Part shown: in pieces, positions 11,073 through 18,704 of the stretch | Layout: every line of letters begins with the position of its first letter | Position numbering within the stretch: the stretch's first letter is position 1 | Assembly (NCBI GenBank): GCA_017527205.1 | Contig: JAFXQK010000033.1 | Location: forward strand, 1 to 58,248 | Reading direction: 5' to 3' | Source of the DNA: Lachnospiraceae bacterium | Lineage (GTDB): Bacteria; Bacillota; Clostridia; Lachnospirales; Lachnospiraceae | Length of the DNA: 58,248 bases | The notes under the pieces: model-generated | Databases searched by the model: none | What the model was told of the DNA's origin: nothing | What the model saw: the letters and a program-made list of their open reading frames with translations, nothing else | Translations under genes and position numbers: made by a program

Positions 11073-12482
11073 TTATCTGCCATAATTTCCGACGTCAAGA
11101 TATCTTGGAACGTCCTCGGCGCAGCCACCCTTTGTGAATGCCACGTGGATCCCGCCGGTCGCATAGTCTACGATCACCGTGTGCACCGTGCTATAATTAT
11201 GAACGTTGATGACCTCATACTGATCTACGATCTCATGCGCCAGGATGCCTTTTAAGTCCGCCAGCGAAAATTGATCCTTCTCCTTGACATAAGCCTTATA
11301 TTTCATCCATCGGTTCACGTTCGCCGGTTCTCCGCTAAAGCCATCCTGATTCCCTTTCGTGGCAAAGGAGTTCACGATGCAAAAGCTGTCAGGGCAGTCC
11401 CAGGAAAGGCCCTCCATCAGCTCGGAGTCCGGACTTCTGAGCACCGATTTCGCATGCCCCGTCATAGCCACCTCCGCCGTCGCATTCTCACAGCAAAACG
11501 CATCCTTTTCATCCGTCAGAAAAAGATTGTTACACCAGGTAAAATCTCCGCTCTCACCCACCAGAAATTCTCCCGCCTCCCTGGCAGTGTCAAAATGCTC
11601 CAGTGCATACCTCGCCTCGAAGGTGTAACACTTTTTCCCTTCACTGACAAAGGGCGAGTGGTACTTGGAGCCCACGTCTAAAATTCCGAGCATCACGCCG
11701 TCATCATTGACCGCCGTGATCACGTCAAGCATGCCCAGCATGCTGATCATTGTCATGGAGCTTTCCCCGTTTTTCAAGTGCGTGACGGCATGACACTCCG
11801 TCATCTGGTCTGCGCTCCCGATATACCATTCCAGATTACGCAGGGACATCCTCTCTCCCGTGTCCGTTTTGGAACCCCAAAGGGAAAGTGCGCTACAGGC
11901 AGTGGGCCGCAGACCGTCCGGAATGAGCTGCATGGTCAAAACCTCAACATAGCTGAGCTTTCCGTTCTCGGCATAGCCCTCTTCCCCCTTCGAGAGTGCC
12001 CTGGCAAAACTCTCCACTTCCTCCCGGTACTCCTCCGGGATGGCAGCCTCAAGAGTCATGATCCGTTTTTCCAGGCTGTCATAATTGACGTCCCTTCCAT
12101 CAAATGCAACCCTGATATTCTCAAAGAGATAGGGTTCCATGGCCTGGGCGTAGTCTGGCCTTGCCTTCTCCAGTGCCTCCGCATAGGCTGCTCCCACCTG
12201 TTTCGGCGTTCCCTTTTCATAATCCAGCGTCACGTCATAATAGGTGTCATGCTCTTCAATGACGCAAAGTCCGTTCTCTGAGGACACTCTTGCGATCACG
12301 GCCTCCTTCTCGCTCTCGTTTGTATAACGAACCTCCCTCTCCACGTTATAGGAGCCAACCTTTTTCATGCCACCGGGATTCGTCAAGGGCTCCTTTTCCT
12401 TCGCGCAGCCGCCGACCGCCATTGCCATGATCAGCGCCAGCCCCCACATAGCTGCAGCCTTTCCAACGTCTTTTTTTCTCAT
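11073..12482 (-). CDS. C45-family Ntn hydrolase lipoprotein
   Basis: A 469-residue predicted lipoprotein of the N-terminal-nucleophile amidase/acyltransferase group (peptidase C45, related to penicillin acyltransferase and linear amide hydrolases). The signal peptide ends in AVGGC, giving lipid attachment at C26. The likely nucleophile is C196 in ACSALSLWGSKT, followed by the typical SLRNLEW segment; family members self-cleave before this Cys, which would release about 195 N-terminal residues. The start at MRKKDV was preferred because AAGGAG lies 10 nt upstream and it gives a proper signal peptide. It follows the permease gene by 14 bp, which ties it to the transporter. The substrate is unknown; an amide antibiotic, peptide or lipid amide fits the context. 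Confidence 0.78.
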   Translation of the reverse strand: MRKKDVGKAAAMWGLALIMAMAVGGCAKEKEPLTNPGGMKKVGSYNVEREVRYTNESEKEAVIARVSSENGLCVIEEHDTYYDVTLDYEKGTPKQVGAAYAEALEKARPDYAQAMEPYLFENIRVAFDGRDVNYDSLEKRIMTLEAAIPEEYREEVESFARALSKGEEGYAENGKLSYVEVLTMQLIPDGLRPTACSALSLWGSKTDTGERMSLRNLEWYIGSADQMTECHAVTHLKNGESSMTMISMLGMLDVITAVNDDGVMLGILDVGSKYHSPFVSEGKKCYTFEARYALEHFDTAREAGEFLVGESGDFTWCNNLFLTDEKDAFCCENATAEVAMTGHAKSVLRSPDSELMEGLSWDCPDSFCIVNSFATKGNQDGFSGEPANVNRWMKYKAYVKEKDQFSLADLKGILAHEIVDQYEVINVHNYSTVHTVIVDYATGGIHVAFTKGGCAEDVPRYLDVGNYGR

Positions 12483-12496
12483 CCTTTTTTTGCTCC

Positions 12497-14959
12497 TTAT
12501 TCTTCCCTTACCTTCCAGATCGCAATCCCGCCTATGGGCTTCAATGAGATCCACAGCACGATGCTGACGAGTACCACCAGCCCTGACGACAACAGAATAA
12601 TGCACTTTGTGGATGGGGAAACCAGCAGAAAGCTGCTGACCATAAGAACCCCCTTCCCCAGTTCATGAAAGAGAAATTTCGTAAAGGTAAATGATAACAG
12701 CACCGCGAGCACAACGGAGATCAGTACCAGCGTCATGATTCGGAAATACTGCCATTTCCTGATCTCTTTTTTGTCGATTCCAAGGCTCTTTAGCATGGCA
12801 ATGTCAGCGGTCTCCTCCTCGATAAAGATCTGCTGGTAAAGGAACGTCTCAGCAAGGATCGTAAGTGACACAATGATCCCGGTGACGACCGCAAGCATGT
12901 TCAGGATGCTTCCAAATTGATTCCCCATGTCAAACTCCATAAGCTGGTCGAAATCCCAGATCAGAATGTCTTCGTTTACCGCGCGCATTTTTTCAACATA
13001 GGCGCCATACTCCTCATCCGCGCAGTCAAGTCCCTCGTTAAAGAGCGTGAATTCTCCCGTCATCACCATGTGATCGTCCGGGTGATTTACGTAAATCTGA
13101 GGATGCGATCCCAAGCCATCGACATAGGCCGTCACAAGAAAGTCCCTGCGTCTCACTTCTTCGCCAAATCCATCCTCCTGATATGCGCGGTATTCCAAGG
13201 TGATCACGTCGCCCAGCTGGATATCATATTGATCCTTCATGGAATAGGTTAAGGCAACCTCATTATCAAGTTTTGGCGCCTTTCCGCCCTTCACGAACGT
13301 CATTCTGTCCATCTCGTAGTCGCCGTAATTGATCATGACGGCGATCCTCTGATCCCCATCTACCACAAAGCCGTCCTGGATGTCCATGATCTGGATGTTT
13401 AGCGGAATTCCATGCTCTTGATAATACTCCTCGTAGTATTGGAACGTGTTTCTGTAGCTCCCCGTCTTTTCGATGAGCTTGAGCCTTAAATTGTCATCAG
13501 GACGGATAAAGACCTCGCGGTCGGCAACCGCCCAATAGGTTCTGCGGTAATTGTCATTGATCAGAGTGTCTTTCAGCTGAAACACCATGAAAAGAATCAG
13601 AAGCCCCAGCGTATAGCTGATCACGATGTATAGGTATCGCTTCGTCTTCCGGATCACGTCCTCCAGTGCAAGAAAAAGGGATATCCCCATCTTCCTTCGC
13701 TTGTGCAGGAAAAGTCCCGGCACCTTGCTAAAGCGCTCTCCCCTGTTTTCCCCGTGAATGGCATCCATCACCGAAATCCGATTGATCTTCCTTAAGGCCA
13801 GGAGGGAAAAGGAGATCATGGTGAGGATAAAGAAAAGTGCCATGAAAATGCCAAGGAGCAGATAATGCAAATCATCCATGCAGATGGTATTAAAGATAAA
13901 CCGTCCGATCATCATCTTTCCGAGGGGAATTCCGGCAAAAAGACCTACCACGGATCCAAACATGGCAAACGCAACATATTTTACAATGAATAATGCCTTG
14001 TAGGAAAGGGAATCGACGCCAATGGCCTTCATGGTTCCGATCTCCTTTTCCTCGCGCTTGATTGTCGCGCGGAGGCTGAAACGGATGGACATAAAGATGA
14101 TCAGGATCATGGCGATTCCCATAAGCATCATAAAGATACTGATGATCAGCGTAACTGCCGCTTCATCGGTCGCCGTGTTCGACTTTCCTTCCGTCATGTT
14201 GTCGATACTGCTTTCGATAGCCCCCTCCGTGCTCAGCGCCACCAGCTCGTCTTCTAAGCTTTTGATCAGGTTCGCCCGTTTCATGCTGCTCAGCTTCTGG
14301 TCCTTCAGGTTGAACTCATAGAGATCATAGATACAGCCGGATTCCTGAAGGATCGCCTCGAAATCATGATCGGAAAAGAGGATCTTACTCATGTCCACCG
14401 CGCTCGGATCCTTGAAAATCTCTGCGACCAGGAACTCATATCGATTTCCCATGTCCGTCGTAAGGTAAAATCTGCTTCCCACCTTCGCCTTCGCATTTTC
14501 TGCCATCACCTGCGGAATTGCAACACATCCGTCGCTCAGCGTAAAGCTTTGATCGTCCAGGTTTCGCGGAACGTTTCGGGTCTGATTCACCTTTGCAACC
14601 AGAAAATGTCCCTCATAAAGCCCCGTGACGCGTCTGCGATCCACGCCCTCGAACTCCAGTCTTGCATTTCTCAGATTCACGCAGTCGGAAATAGAAATCT
14701 CGTCCGCATTAGCGTACTTCACCATGGTCTGTTCGATCAGCCTTCGCTGCTCCTCCTCGCCGGAAAGGCTTTTCCCGACAAGGAAGAGGCCGTCCGTCGT
14801 CTTGCAGACGTCATAGGTCCTGTCAATACCGATAAAAAAGGTATAGATGAAACCCGTACTCATGATGATCACCGTTGCGGCGACCACCATGAAAATGCAC
14901 AGCACGATATTCAGTCCCATCTTATCCCGAAGATCTTTCCTTAACATTCGCAGATACAT
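12497..14959 (-). CDS. FtsX-family ABC transporter permease
   Basis: An 820-residue permease with two FtsX/MacB-type modules. A first membrane span (about 17-40) is followed by an outside domain, then three spans (about 265-390) forming the first FtsX core. A fifth span (about 435-455), a second outside domain and three spans (about 690-810) form the second core. This full-length duplicated layout is typical of Gram-positive exporters or extractors for peptides and lipoproteins. Its ATG begins 1 bp after the ATPase stop, so the two are coupled. The partner ATPase and the adjacent two-component system suggest antimicrobial peptide response. Confidence 0.88.
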   Translation of the reverse strand: MYLRMLRKDLRDKMGLNIVLCIFMVVAATVIIMSTGFIYTFFIGIDRTYDVCKTTDGLFLVGKSLSGEEEQRRLIEQTMVKYANADEISISDCVNLRNARLEFEGVDRRRVTGLYEGHFLVAKVNQTRNVPRNLDDQSFTLSDGCVAIPQVMAENAKAKVGSRFYLTTDMGNRYEFLVAEIFKDPSAVDMSKILFSDHDFEAILQESGCIYDLYEFNLKDQKLSSMKRANLIKSLEDELVALSTEGAIESSIDNMTEGKSNTATDEAAVTLIISIFMMLMGIAMILIIFMSIRFSLRATIKREEKEIGTMKAIGVDSLSYKALFIVKYVAFAMFGSVVGLFAGIPLGKMMIGRFIFNTICMDDLHYLLLGIFMALFFILTMISFSLLALRKINRISVMDAIHGENRGERFSKVPGLFLHKRRKMGISLFLALEDVIRKTKRYLYIVISYTLGLLILFMVFQLKDTLINDNYRRTYWAVADREVFIRPDDNLRLKLIEKTGSYRNTFQYYEEYYQEHGIPLNIQIMDIQDGFVVDGDQRIAVMINYGDYEMDRMTFVKGGKAPKLDNEVALTYSMKDQYDIQLGDVITLEYRAYQEDGFGEEVRRRDFLVTAYVDGLGSHPQIYVNHPDDHMVMTGEFTLFNEGLDCADEEYGAYVEKMRAVNEDILIWDFDQLMEFDMGNQFGSILNMLAVVTGIIVSLTILAETFLYQQIFIEEETADIAMLKSLGIDKKEIRKWQYFRIMTLVLISVVLAVLLSFTFTKFLFHELGKGVLMVSSFLLVSPSTKCIILLSSGLVVLVSIVLWISLKPIGGIAIWKVREE

Positions 14960-14960
14960 A

Positions 14961-15779
14961 TTACCAACCTAACCCTTCCAGCCACACTCTTAGCTTCCGT
15001 TCGCGAAGCATGAGGCGCTCGCGGTTTTCCAGCTTCCTGCCTTCCGCCTTCTTATCGCCGTCTTGACCCCTTTCCTCTTGGCCGATCTTTCCCAGCACCA
15101 GCTCTCCCTGGATGTTACCGTCGATCAGATAAATGATTCTGTCCGAAAGAGCCGCAACCTTCTCACTGTGAGTTACCATCAGGATTGTCGTGCCAGCCTC
15201 GTTCGCCTTGATCATTTCGTCCAAAACCTCCATGGATGCCTTGGAATTCAAGGCTCCCGTAGGTTCATCCGCAAAGAGCACCTTCGGGCTGTTGATCAGC
15301 GCCCGTGCAAGGCAGGCCCTCTGGAGCTGCCCGCCGGAGACCTCCGTGATCTCCCTGTTCGCCGTCTCCACGATTCCCAGCCTTCGAAGCAGCTCCTCCG
15401 CTCTTTGGTTTACCTCCGCGCGGGTCTTTAATTTCGCCTGATAACCGGGAAGTACCACATTATCCATAATGCAAAGCTTCTTCATCATGTACATCTGTTG
15501 GAAAATAAATCCCATCTTTAAAAGCCGAAGCTTCGTAAGCTCCTTTTCACTCATTTTCGAGAGATCTTCTCCGTCAAAGATCACGTTTCCAGCGGTCATG
15601 CCGTCCATTCCGCTGATCGTGTAAAGAAGGGTCGATTTACCGGACCCGCTCGGCCCCATGATGCTGACAAATTCCCCTTCCTCCACCTTCAGGTTAATGT
15701 TTTGAAGCACGTTATTACTATACCCCTCTACAATATAGGTCTTACATAAATCCTGCGTTTCCAAACAAACTGCCGCCAT
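14961..15779 (-). CDS. ABC transporter ATP-binding protein, MacB/LolD type
   Basis: A 272-residue ATPase that powers the adjacent FtsX permease. It has Walker A GPSGSGKST (42-50), a Q-loop in FIFQQMYMM (91-99), the signature SGGQLQRA (148-155) and Walker B VLFADEP (167-173), with the usual H-loop further on. The last 40 or so residues form an unusual highly charged extension ending WLEGLGW. It is first in the transporter operon; AAAGGAGACG lies 6 nt before ATG. A leader mini-hairpin precedes it. Confidence 0.93.
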   Translation of the reverse strand: MAAVCLETQDLCKTYIVEGYSNNVLQNINLKVEEGEFVSIMGPSGSGKSTLLYTISGMDGMTAGNVIFDGEDLSKMSEKELTKLRLLKMGFIFQQMYMMKKLCIMDNVVLPGYQAKLKTRAEVNQRAEELLRRLGIVETANREITEVSGGQLQRACLARALINSPKVLFADEPTGALNSKASMEVLDEMIKANEAGTTILMVTHSEKVAALSDRIIYLIDGNIQGELVLGKIGQEERGQDGDKKAEGRKLENRERLMLRERKLRVWLEGLGW

Positions 15780-15800
15780 TTATTTCGTCTCCTTTATTCA

Positions 15801-15813
15801 ATCACTTCGCGAT
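15801..15813 (-). promoter_or_regulatory. Leader mini-hairpin upstream of the ABC ATPase gene
   Basis: On the minus strand this is ATCGC-GAA-GTGAT, 21 nt before the start codon. It differs from the ileS and flgM copies by one base, which turns a G-C pair into a G-U wobble and keeps the stem. Confidence 0.5.
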
Positions 15814-15879
15814 ATGGCCATACATGCTCTGTCCCCGTTTATGCAATAAGAATTCTGCCACAAACTCATCGTCATAATT

Positions 15880-16326
15880 TTATTGGGGGACGTCTCTACG
15901 TTTCGCATTTCTGCGGTATTTTAAAACCAAGACAACCTGCGCGCCAACAAAAATCAAGTATATGATCAGCCATACCGTATCATGGATCAAGCCTTTTTGA
16001 GAAACCTGCTTCTCCGGTTTTTCAGGACGATAAGAAATCAGGATCTCGTCACCCTCCGAATACTTTTGATTGCCTGAGAGCTCTATGACGCTTTGCACCT
16101 TTGTATCACCCACTTGATATTGAATGTTTAACTTCGTCTGCTGACTGCTGGTCTGCTTTCTGCTACCCGTTTTCACCCTCTGGTGATGAACCTCCGTGAT
16201 CGTTGCCAGCACCTTGGTCCCCTTTACGTAGCCTACAAGATTCCAGGCATATACCGCAAGCATTGCAGCGCCGATCACTCCCAGAATACCAAAGTAAATT
16301 GCCAAATACGGAATCTTTTTCTTCAT
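15880..16326 (-). CDS. DUF3592-type membrane protein
   Basis: A 148-residue protein with two membrane spans (about 8-33 and 112-134) and an intervening beta-rich soluble domain of the DUF3592 type, including an ELSGNQKYSEGDEILISYRP segment. Function of the family is unknown. GGAGCAAAAAGG precedes the start. It lies between the ABC unit and the divergent spoVT gene. Confidence 0.7.
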   Translation of the reverse strand: MKKKIPYLAIYFGILGVIGAAMLAVYAWNLVGYVKGTKVLATITEVHHQRVKTGSRKQTSSQQTKLNIQYQVGDTKVQSVIELSGNQKYSEGDEILISYRPEKPEKQVSQKGLIHDTVWLIIYLIFVGAQVVLVLKYRRNAKRRDVPQ

Positions 16327-16519
16327 CCTTTTTGCTCCTGTCTTTCCTCAAATACAAACCGTCCCTCCAGGTTACAATCAGAGCATAACATGGCAATTCT
16401 TAAAAAATCTTTAATAGTTCATGGCTTTTCCATCAAGGTGCATAGTTTTCAGGTTTTTCCACATAATAGGAAGGAACTTGAAAAATCACGCGAACGAACG
16501 GTGAAATTGGAGGATAAGC

Positions 16520-17065
16520 ATGAAAGCAACAGGAATTGTCAGAAGAATAGATGATCTTGGAAGAATCGTGATCCCGAAGGAGATCCGAAGAACGCTCCAC
16601 ATCAGGGAATCCGATGCGCTGGAAATTTTTACGGACAGGGAGGGGCAGATCATCCTAAAGAAATACTCCCCCATCGGTGAGATGACGACATTTGCCAAGC
16701 AATACGCAGAAAGTCTTGCACAGGTTTCCGGCCACGCAGCGCTCATTACGGACAGGGATCAGTTCATAGCGACTGCCGGGGGATATCGACACCTGATGGG
16801 AAAATCCGTCAGCCATCAGCTGGAGGAAAAGATTGGGAAGCGCGAAACTGTCATGGCGTCCAAAGGAGATCGAAGCTTTATTCCCGTAAGCGAGGATGGC
16901 GGCGAAATCTTTATTCACCAAATGATCGCGCCCATCATCTGTGAAGGGGATATCATTGGAAGTGTCGTGCTTTTAGAGGACAACAATAAAAACAAGATGG
17001 GCGAGGTGGAACAAAAGCTTGTCCTTTCCGCAGCGGGCTTCCTTGGAAGGCAGATGGAGCAATAG
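16520..17065 (+). CDS. spoVT: Stage V sporulation regulator SpoVT
   Basis: A 181-residue AbrB-family transcription factor. The N-terminal swapped-hairpin DNA-binding domain (about 1-52) opens MKATGIVRRIDDLGRIVIPK, nearly diagnostic for SpoVT, and a GAF-like domain follows (about 60-178). In Bacillus it adjusts late forespore gene expression under sigma-G. Its presence suggests a spore-forming lineage. TTGGAGGATAAGC gives the ribosome site. The stop codon sits in the loop of a 10-bp hairpin (17051-17075). Confidence 0.93.
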   Translation: MKATGIVRRIDDLGRIVIPKEIRRTLHIRESDALEIFTDREGQIILKKYSPIGEMTTFAKQYAESLAQVSGHAALITDRDQFIATAGGYRHLMGKSVSHQLEEKIGKRETVMASKGDRSFIPVSEDGGEIFIHQMIAPIICEGDIIGSVVLLEDNNKNKMGEVEQKLVLSAAGFLGRQMEQ

Positions 17066-17075
17066 GCTCCATCTG
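17051..17075 (+). terminator. Hairpin enclosing the spoVT stop codon
   Basis: CAGATGGAGC (17051-17060) pairs perfectly with GCTCCATCTG (17066-17075); the 5-nt loop AATAG contains the TAG stop. No T-tract follows, so it may protect the 3' end or attenuate rather than terminate. Confidence 0.45.
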
Positions 17076-17169
17076 TATCCAGCTTTATAAAGAATGCAAA
17101 CCTTATAAAACAAAAAGCAATAAAAAATGGCAATCCCATAAAATGAAAACATCAATTTTAAAATATTGA

Positions 17170-17197
17170 TTGACAAACGCCTAAAATTTCATATAAT
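17170..17197 (+). promoter_or_regulatory. Promoter of queT
   Basis: TTGACA (17170-17175) and TATAAT (17192-17197) are both exact consensus and 16 bp apart. They lie just upstream of the two riboswitches. Confidence 0.9.
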
Positions 17198-17212
17198 AAA
17201 CATCTGTAGTCT

Positions 17213-17254
17213 TGGTCAGTTCGTAACCTTCCTGACCTAAAATAAAACTAAAGG
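17213..17254 (+). ncRNA. preQ1-I riboswitch, first of two
   Basis: Stem P1 is GGTCAG (17214-17219) with CTGACC (17232-17237). The loop TTCGTAACCTTC carries the CCTT that pairs with AAGG (17251-17254) after the A-rich tail AAAATAAAACTAAAGG, forming the H-type pseudoknot of preQ1 class I aptamers. It binds the queuosine precursor preQ1. This copy does not itself cover the queT ribosome site. Confidence 0.85.
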
Positions 17255-17298
17255 CGAGAGTTCGAAACCTTCCTCTCGTAAAACAAAACTAAAGGAGA
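17255..17298 (+). ncRNA. preQ1-I riboswitch, second of two
   Basis: Stem P1 is CGAGAG (17255-17260) with CTCTCG (17273-17278). The loop TTCGAAACCTTC offers CCTT to pair with AAGG in ACTAAAGGAG (17288-17297). That AAGGAG is also the queT ribosome site, so ligand binding should hide it and block translation. The aptamer abuts the first copy with no spacer. Confidence 0.87.
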
Positions 17299-17305
17299 AA
17301 AACAA

Positions 17306-17827
17306 ATGAACAAGAAAGTCTTATTTATCACTCAGGCAGGGCTCATCGCTGCCCTGTATGTCGTACTCACCCTTTTGGCAAATGCCTTGGGTCTGGCGAA
17401 TTACGCCATTCAGATCCGCTTCTCGGAAGCACTCACCATCCTTCCCTTTTTTACGCCGGCTGCAATTCCAGGACTCCTGATTGGATGCATTCTTTCCAAT
17501 TGGCTGACCGATTGTATCATCTGGGACATTATCTTTGGAAGCCTTGCAACGCTCCTTGGTGCGATCGGGACCTATCTGATCGCTCACAGTAAGCCCAAGA
17601 ATGCCAAGTCCTCCCTGGTTCGCGAGCTTTGCTGCACGCTCCCTCCCATCCTGTCCAACACCATTATCGTTCCGTTCATCCTGGCCTATGCCTATCATTT
17701 TGAAGGCGGCGTTCCGTTCTTTATGCTGACGGTCTGCATCGGCGAAGTGATCTCCTGCGGCATTTTGGGATTCCTCTTGATGCAAACGCTGAAGAAATAC
17801 CGCAATCAGATTTTCCGGATGAACTAA
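17306..17827 (+). CDS. queT: QueT-family queuosine precursor transporter
   Basis: A 173-residue hydrophobic protein with about five membrane spans, of the QueT family of substrate-binding (S) components for ECF-type vitamin importers. It is expected to import queuine-pathway precursors such as preQ1, using a shared energising module encoded elsewhere. Family identity rests on the overall pattern, including IRFSEALTILPFFTP and GCILSNW, and is strongly supported by the two preQ1 riboswitches directly upstream. The second riboswitch contains its ribosome site. A hairpin at 17872-17902 follows. Confidence 0.92.
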   Translation: MNKKVLFITQAGLIAALYVVLTLLANALGLANYAIQIRFSEALTILPFFTPAAIPGLLIGCILSNWLTDCIIWDIIFGSLATLLGAIGTYLIAHSKPKNAKSSLVRELCCTLPPILSNTIIVPFILAYAYHFEGGVPFFMLTVCIGEVISCGILGFLLMQTLKKYRNQIFRMN

Positions 17828-17871
17828 AACGAGGACACATAAAAAATCAAGTTTAATGGCTTTGCACACAA

Positions 17872-17902
17872 GAAGCGGAGGCCCCAAAAGAGCCTCCGCT
17901 TC
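17872..17902. terminator. Hairpin between queT and the small acidic protein gene
   Basis: GAAGCGGAGGC (17872-17882) pairs perfectly with GCCTCCGCTTC (17892-17902), an 11-bp stem with a 9-nt loop. T-tracts on both sides are short. It lies between convergent genes and could serve both. Confidence 0.6.
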
Positions 17903-17949
17903 GTCATGCATGATTTGTACCCTTAAGAAATGTTTCGAGCCCCAAAGAA

Positions 17950-18171
17950 TCAGAACAGATTCTTAAGGGATCCGGCGATGTCGCCAAGCTTATCCATGGA
18001 AACCTTCGCCTTAACGCCGTCTACGACCTTTTTGATCATATCATCCGGAAGATCTACGCCAATCACGGATTCCACTGCCTTCACGGGATCCTTCTTAAAC
18101 TGATCCATCAGCTTTTCATCCTTAGTGACCTTCTCAACAACCTTTGTGATTTCAGACTTAATGTCCACCAT
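17950..18171 (-). CDS. Small Nif11/NHLP-leader-like helical protein
   Basis: A 73-residue helical protein. Its DEKLMDQFKKDPVKAVESVI segment followed by GVDLPDD resembles the helix-turn-helix leader fold of Nif11 and nitrile-hydratase-like RiPP precursor leaders. It lacks a Gly-Gly cleavage site and a cysteine- or serine-rich core, and no modification or export enzyme lies nearby, so it is more likely a stand-alone small protein. Similar proteins are common in Clostridia without known function. TTAGGAGGAAAAACGTC precedes ATG. Confidence 0.7.
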   Translation of the reverse strand: MVDIKSEITKVVEKVTKDEKLMDQFKKDPVKAVESVIGVDLPDDMIKKVVDGVKAKVSMDKLGDIAGSLKNLF

Positions 18172-18246
18172 GACGTTTTTCCTCCTAACAAATACTTCAC
18201 CTTTTTGACACCCGCTCTAATAAGCTTTCTGCCTAGCGGATCGCGC

Positions 18247-18618
18247 TTACTCAGCCTTTACGGTAGGCGCATCTACTACGTTCTTCTTCACGGACTCAAT
18301 ACCGTTCTCACAGCTCTTTTTAGCCTTATAGCCTTCGCCGGTAGCGATGATCTGACCATTGGCAGCCTTCAGGCGGAAGCGATACTCACCGGCCTTATCC
18401 GTATAAATCTCGAACTTAGGATTCTTCTCCGTAGCATAGCCTTCTACGGTCTGATCTTCAATTGCAGCAACAGGTGCATTCTTGGTAACGCTGGCAATGC
18501 CATTCTTGCAGGCAGCTTCCGTCGTATAAACTTCAGAAGTAGCGATCACTTCGCCGTTTCCAGCCTTGAGATCAAACTTAATTCCAGACTTTGTTTCCTT
18601 AATGACAAACTTACCCAT
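18247..18618 (-). CDS. YegP/DUF1508 protein, two tandem repeats
   Basis: A 123-residue protein made of two DUF1508 repeats (about 1-50 and 63-115). Each has the pattern KF-x-I/FxLKAxNGxxIATxExY, then a C-x-N-G-I-x-S-V-K/T segment. E. coli YegP has the same two-repeat design; its function is poorly known. AGGAGGGTATGAGTT gives the start. A Lys/Ala-rich tail ends the protein. It lies 75 bp upstream of the Nif11-like gene on the same strand, so the two may be cotranscribed. Confidence 0.85.
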   Translation of the reverse strand: MGKFVIKETKSGIKFDLKAGNGEVIATSEVYTTEAACKNGIASVTKNAPVAAIEDQTVEGYATEKNPKFEIYTDKAGEYRFRLKAANGQIIATGEGYKAKKSCENGIESVKKNVVDAPTVKAE

Positions 18619-18704
18619 AACTCATACCCTCCTGCGTATTTTCGTTTTGTGCTTTGGTGTCAACACACCTTCCTTTTTTAGAATAGAACATTTTTCAGGA
18701 AAAA

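Noticed and set aside
17950..18171. RiPP precursor peptide cluster
   Set aside because: No core peptide, protease site, modification enzyme or dedicated exporter is adjacent.
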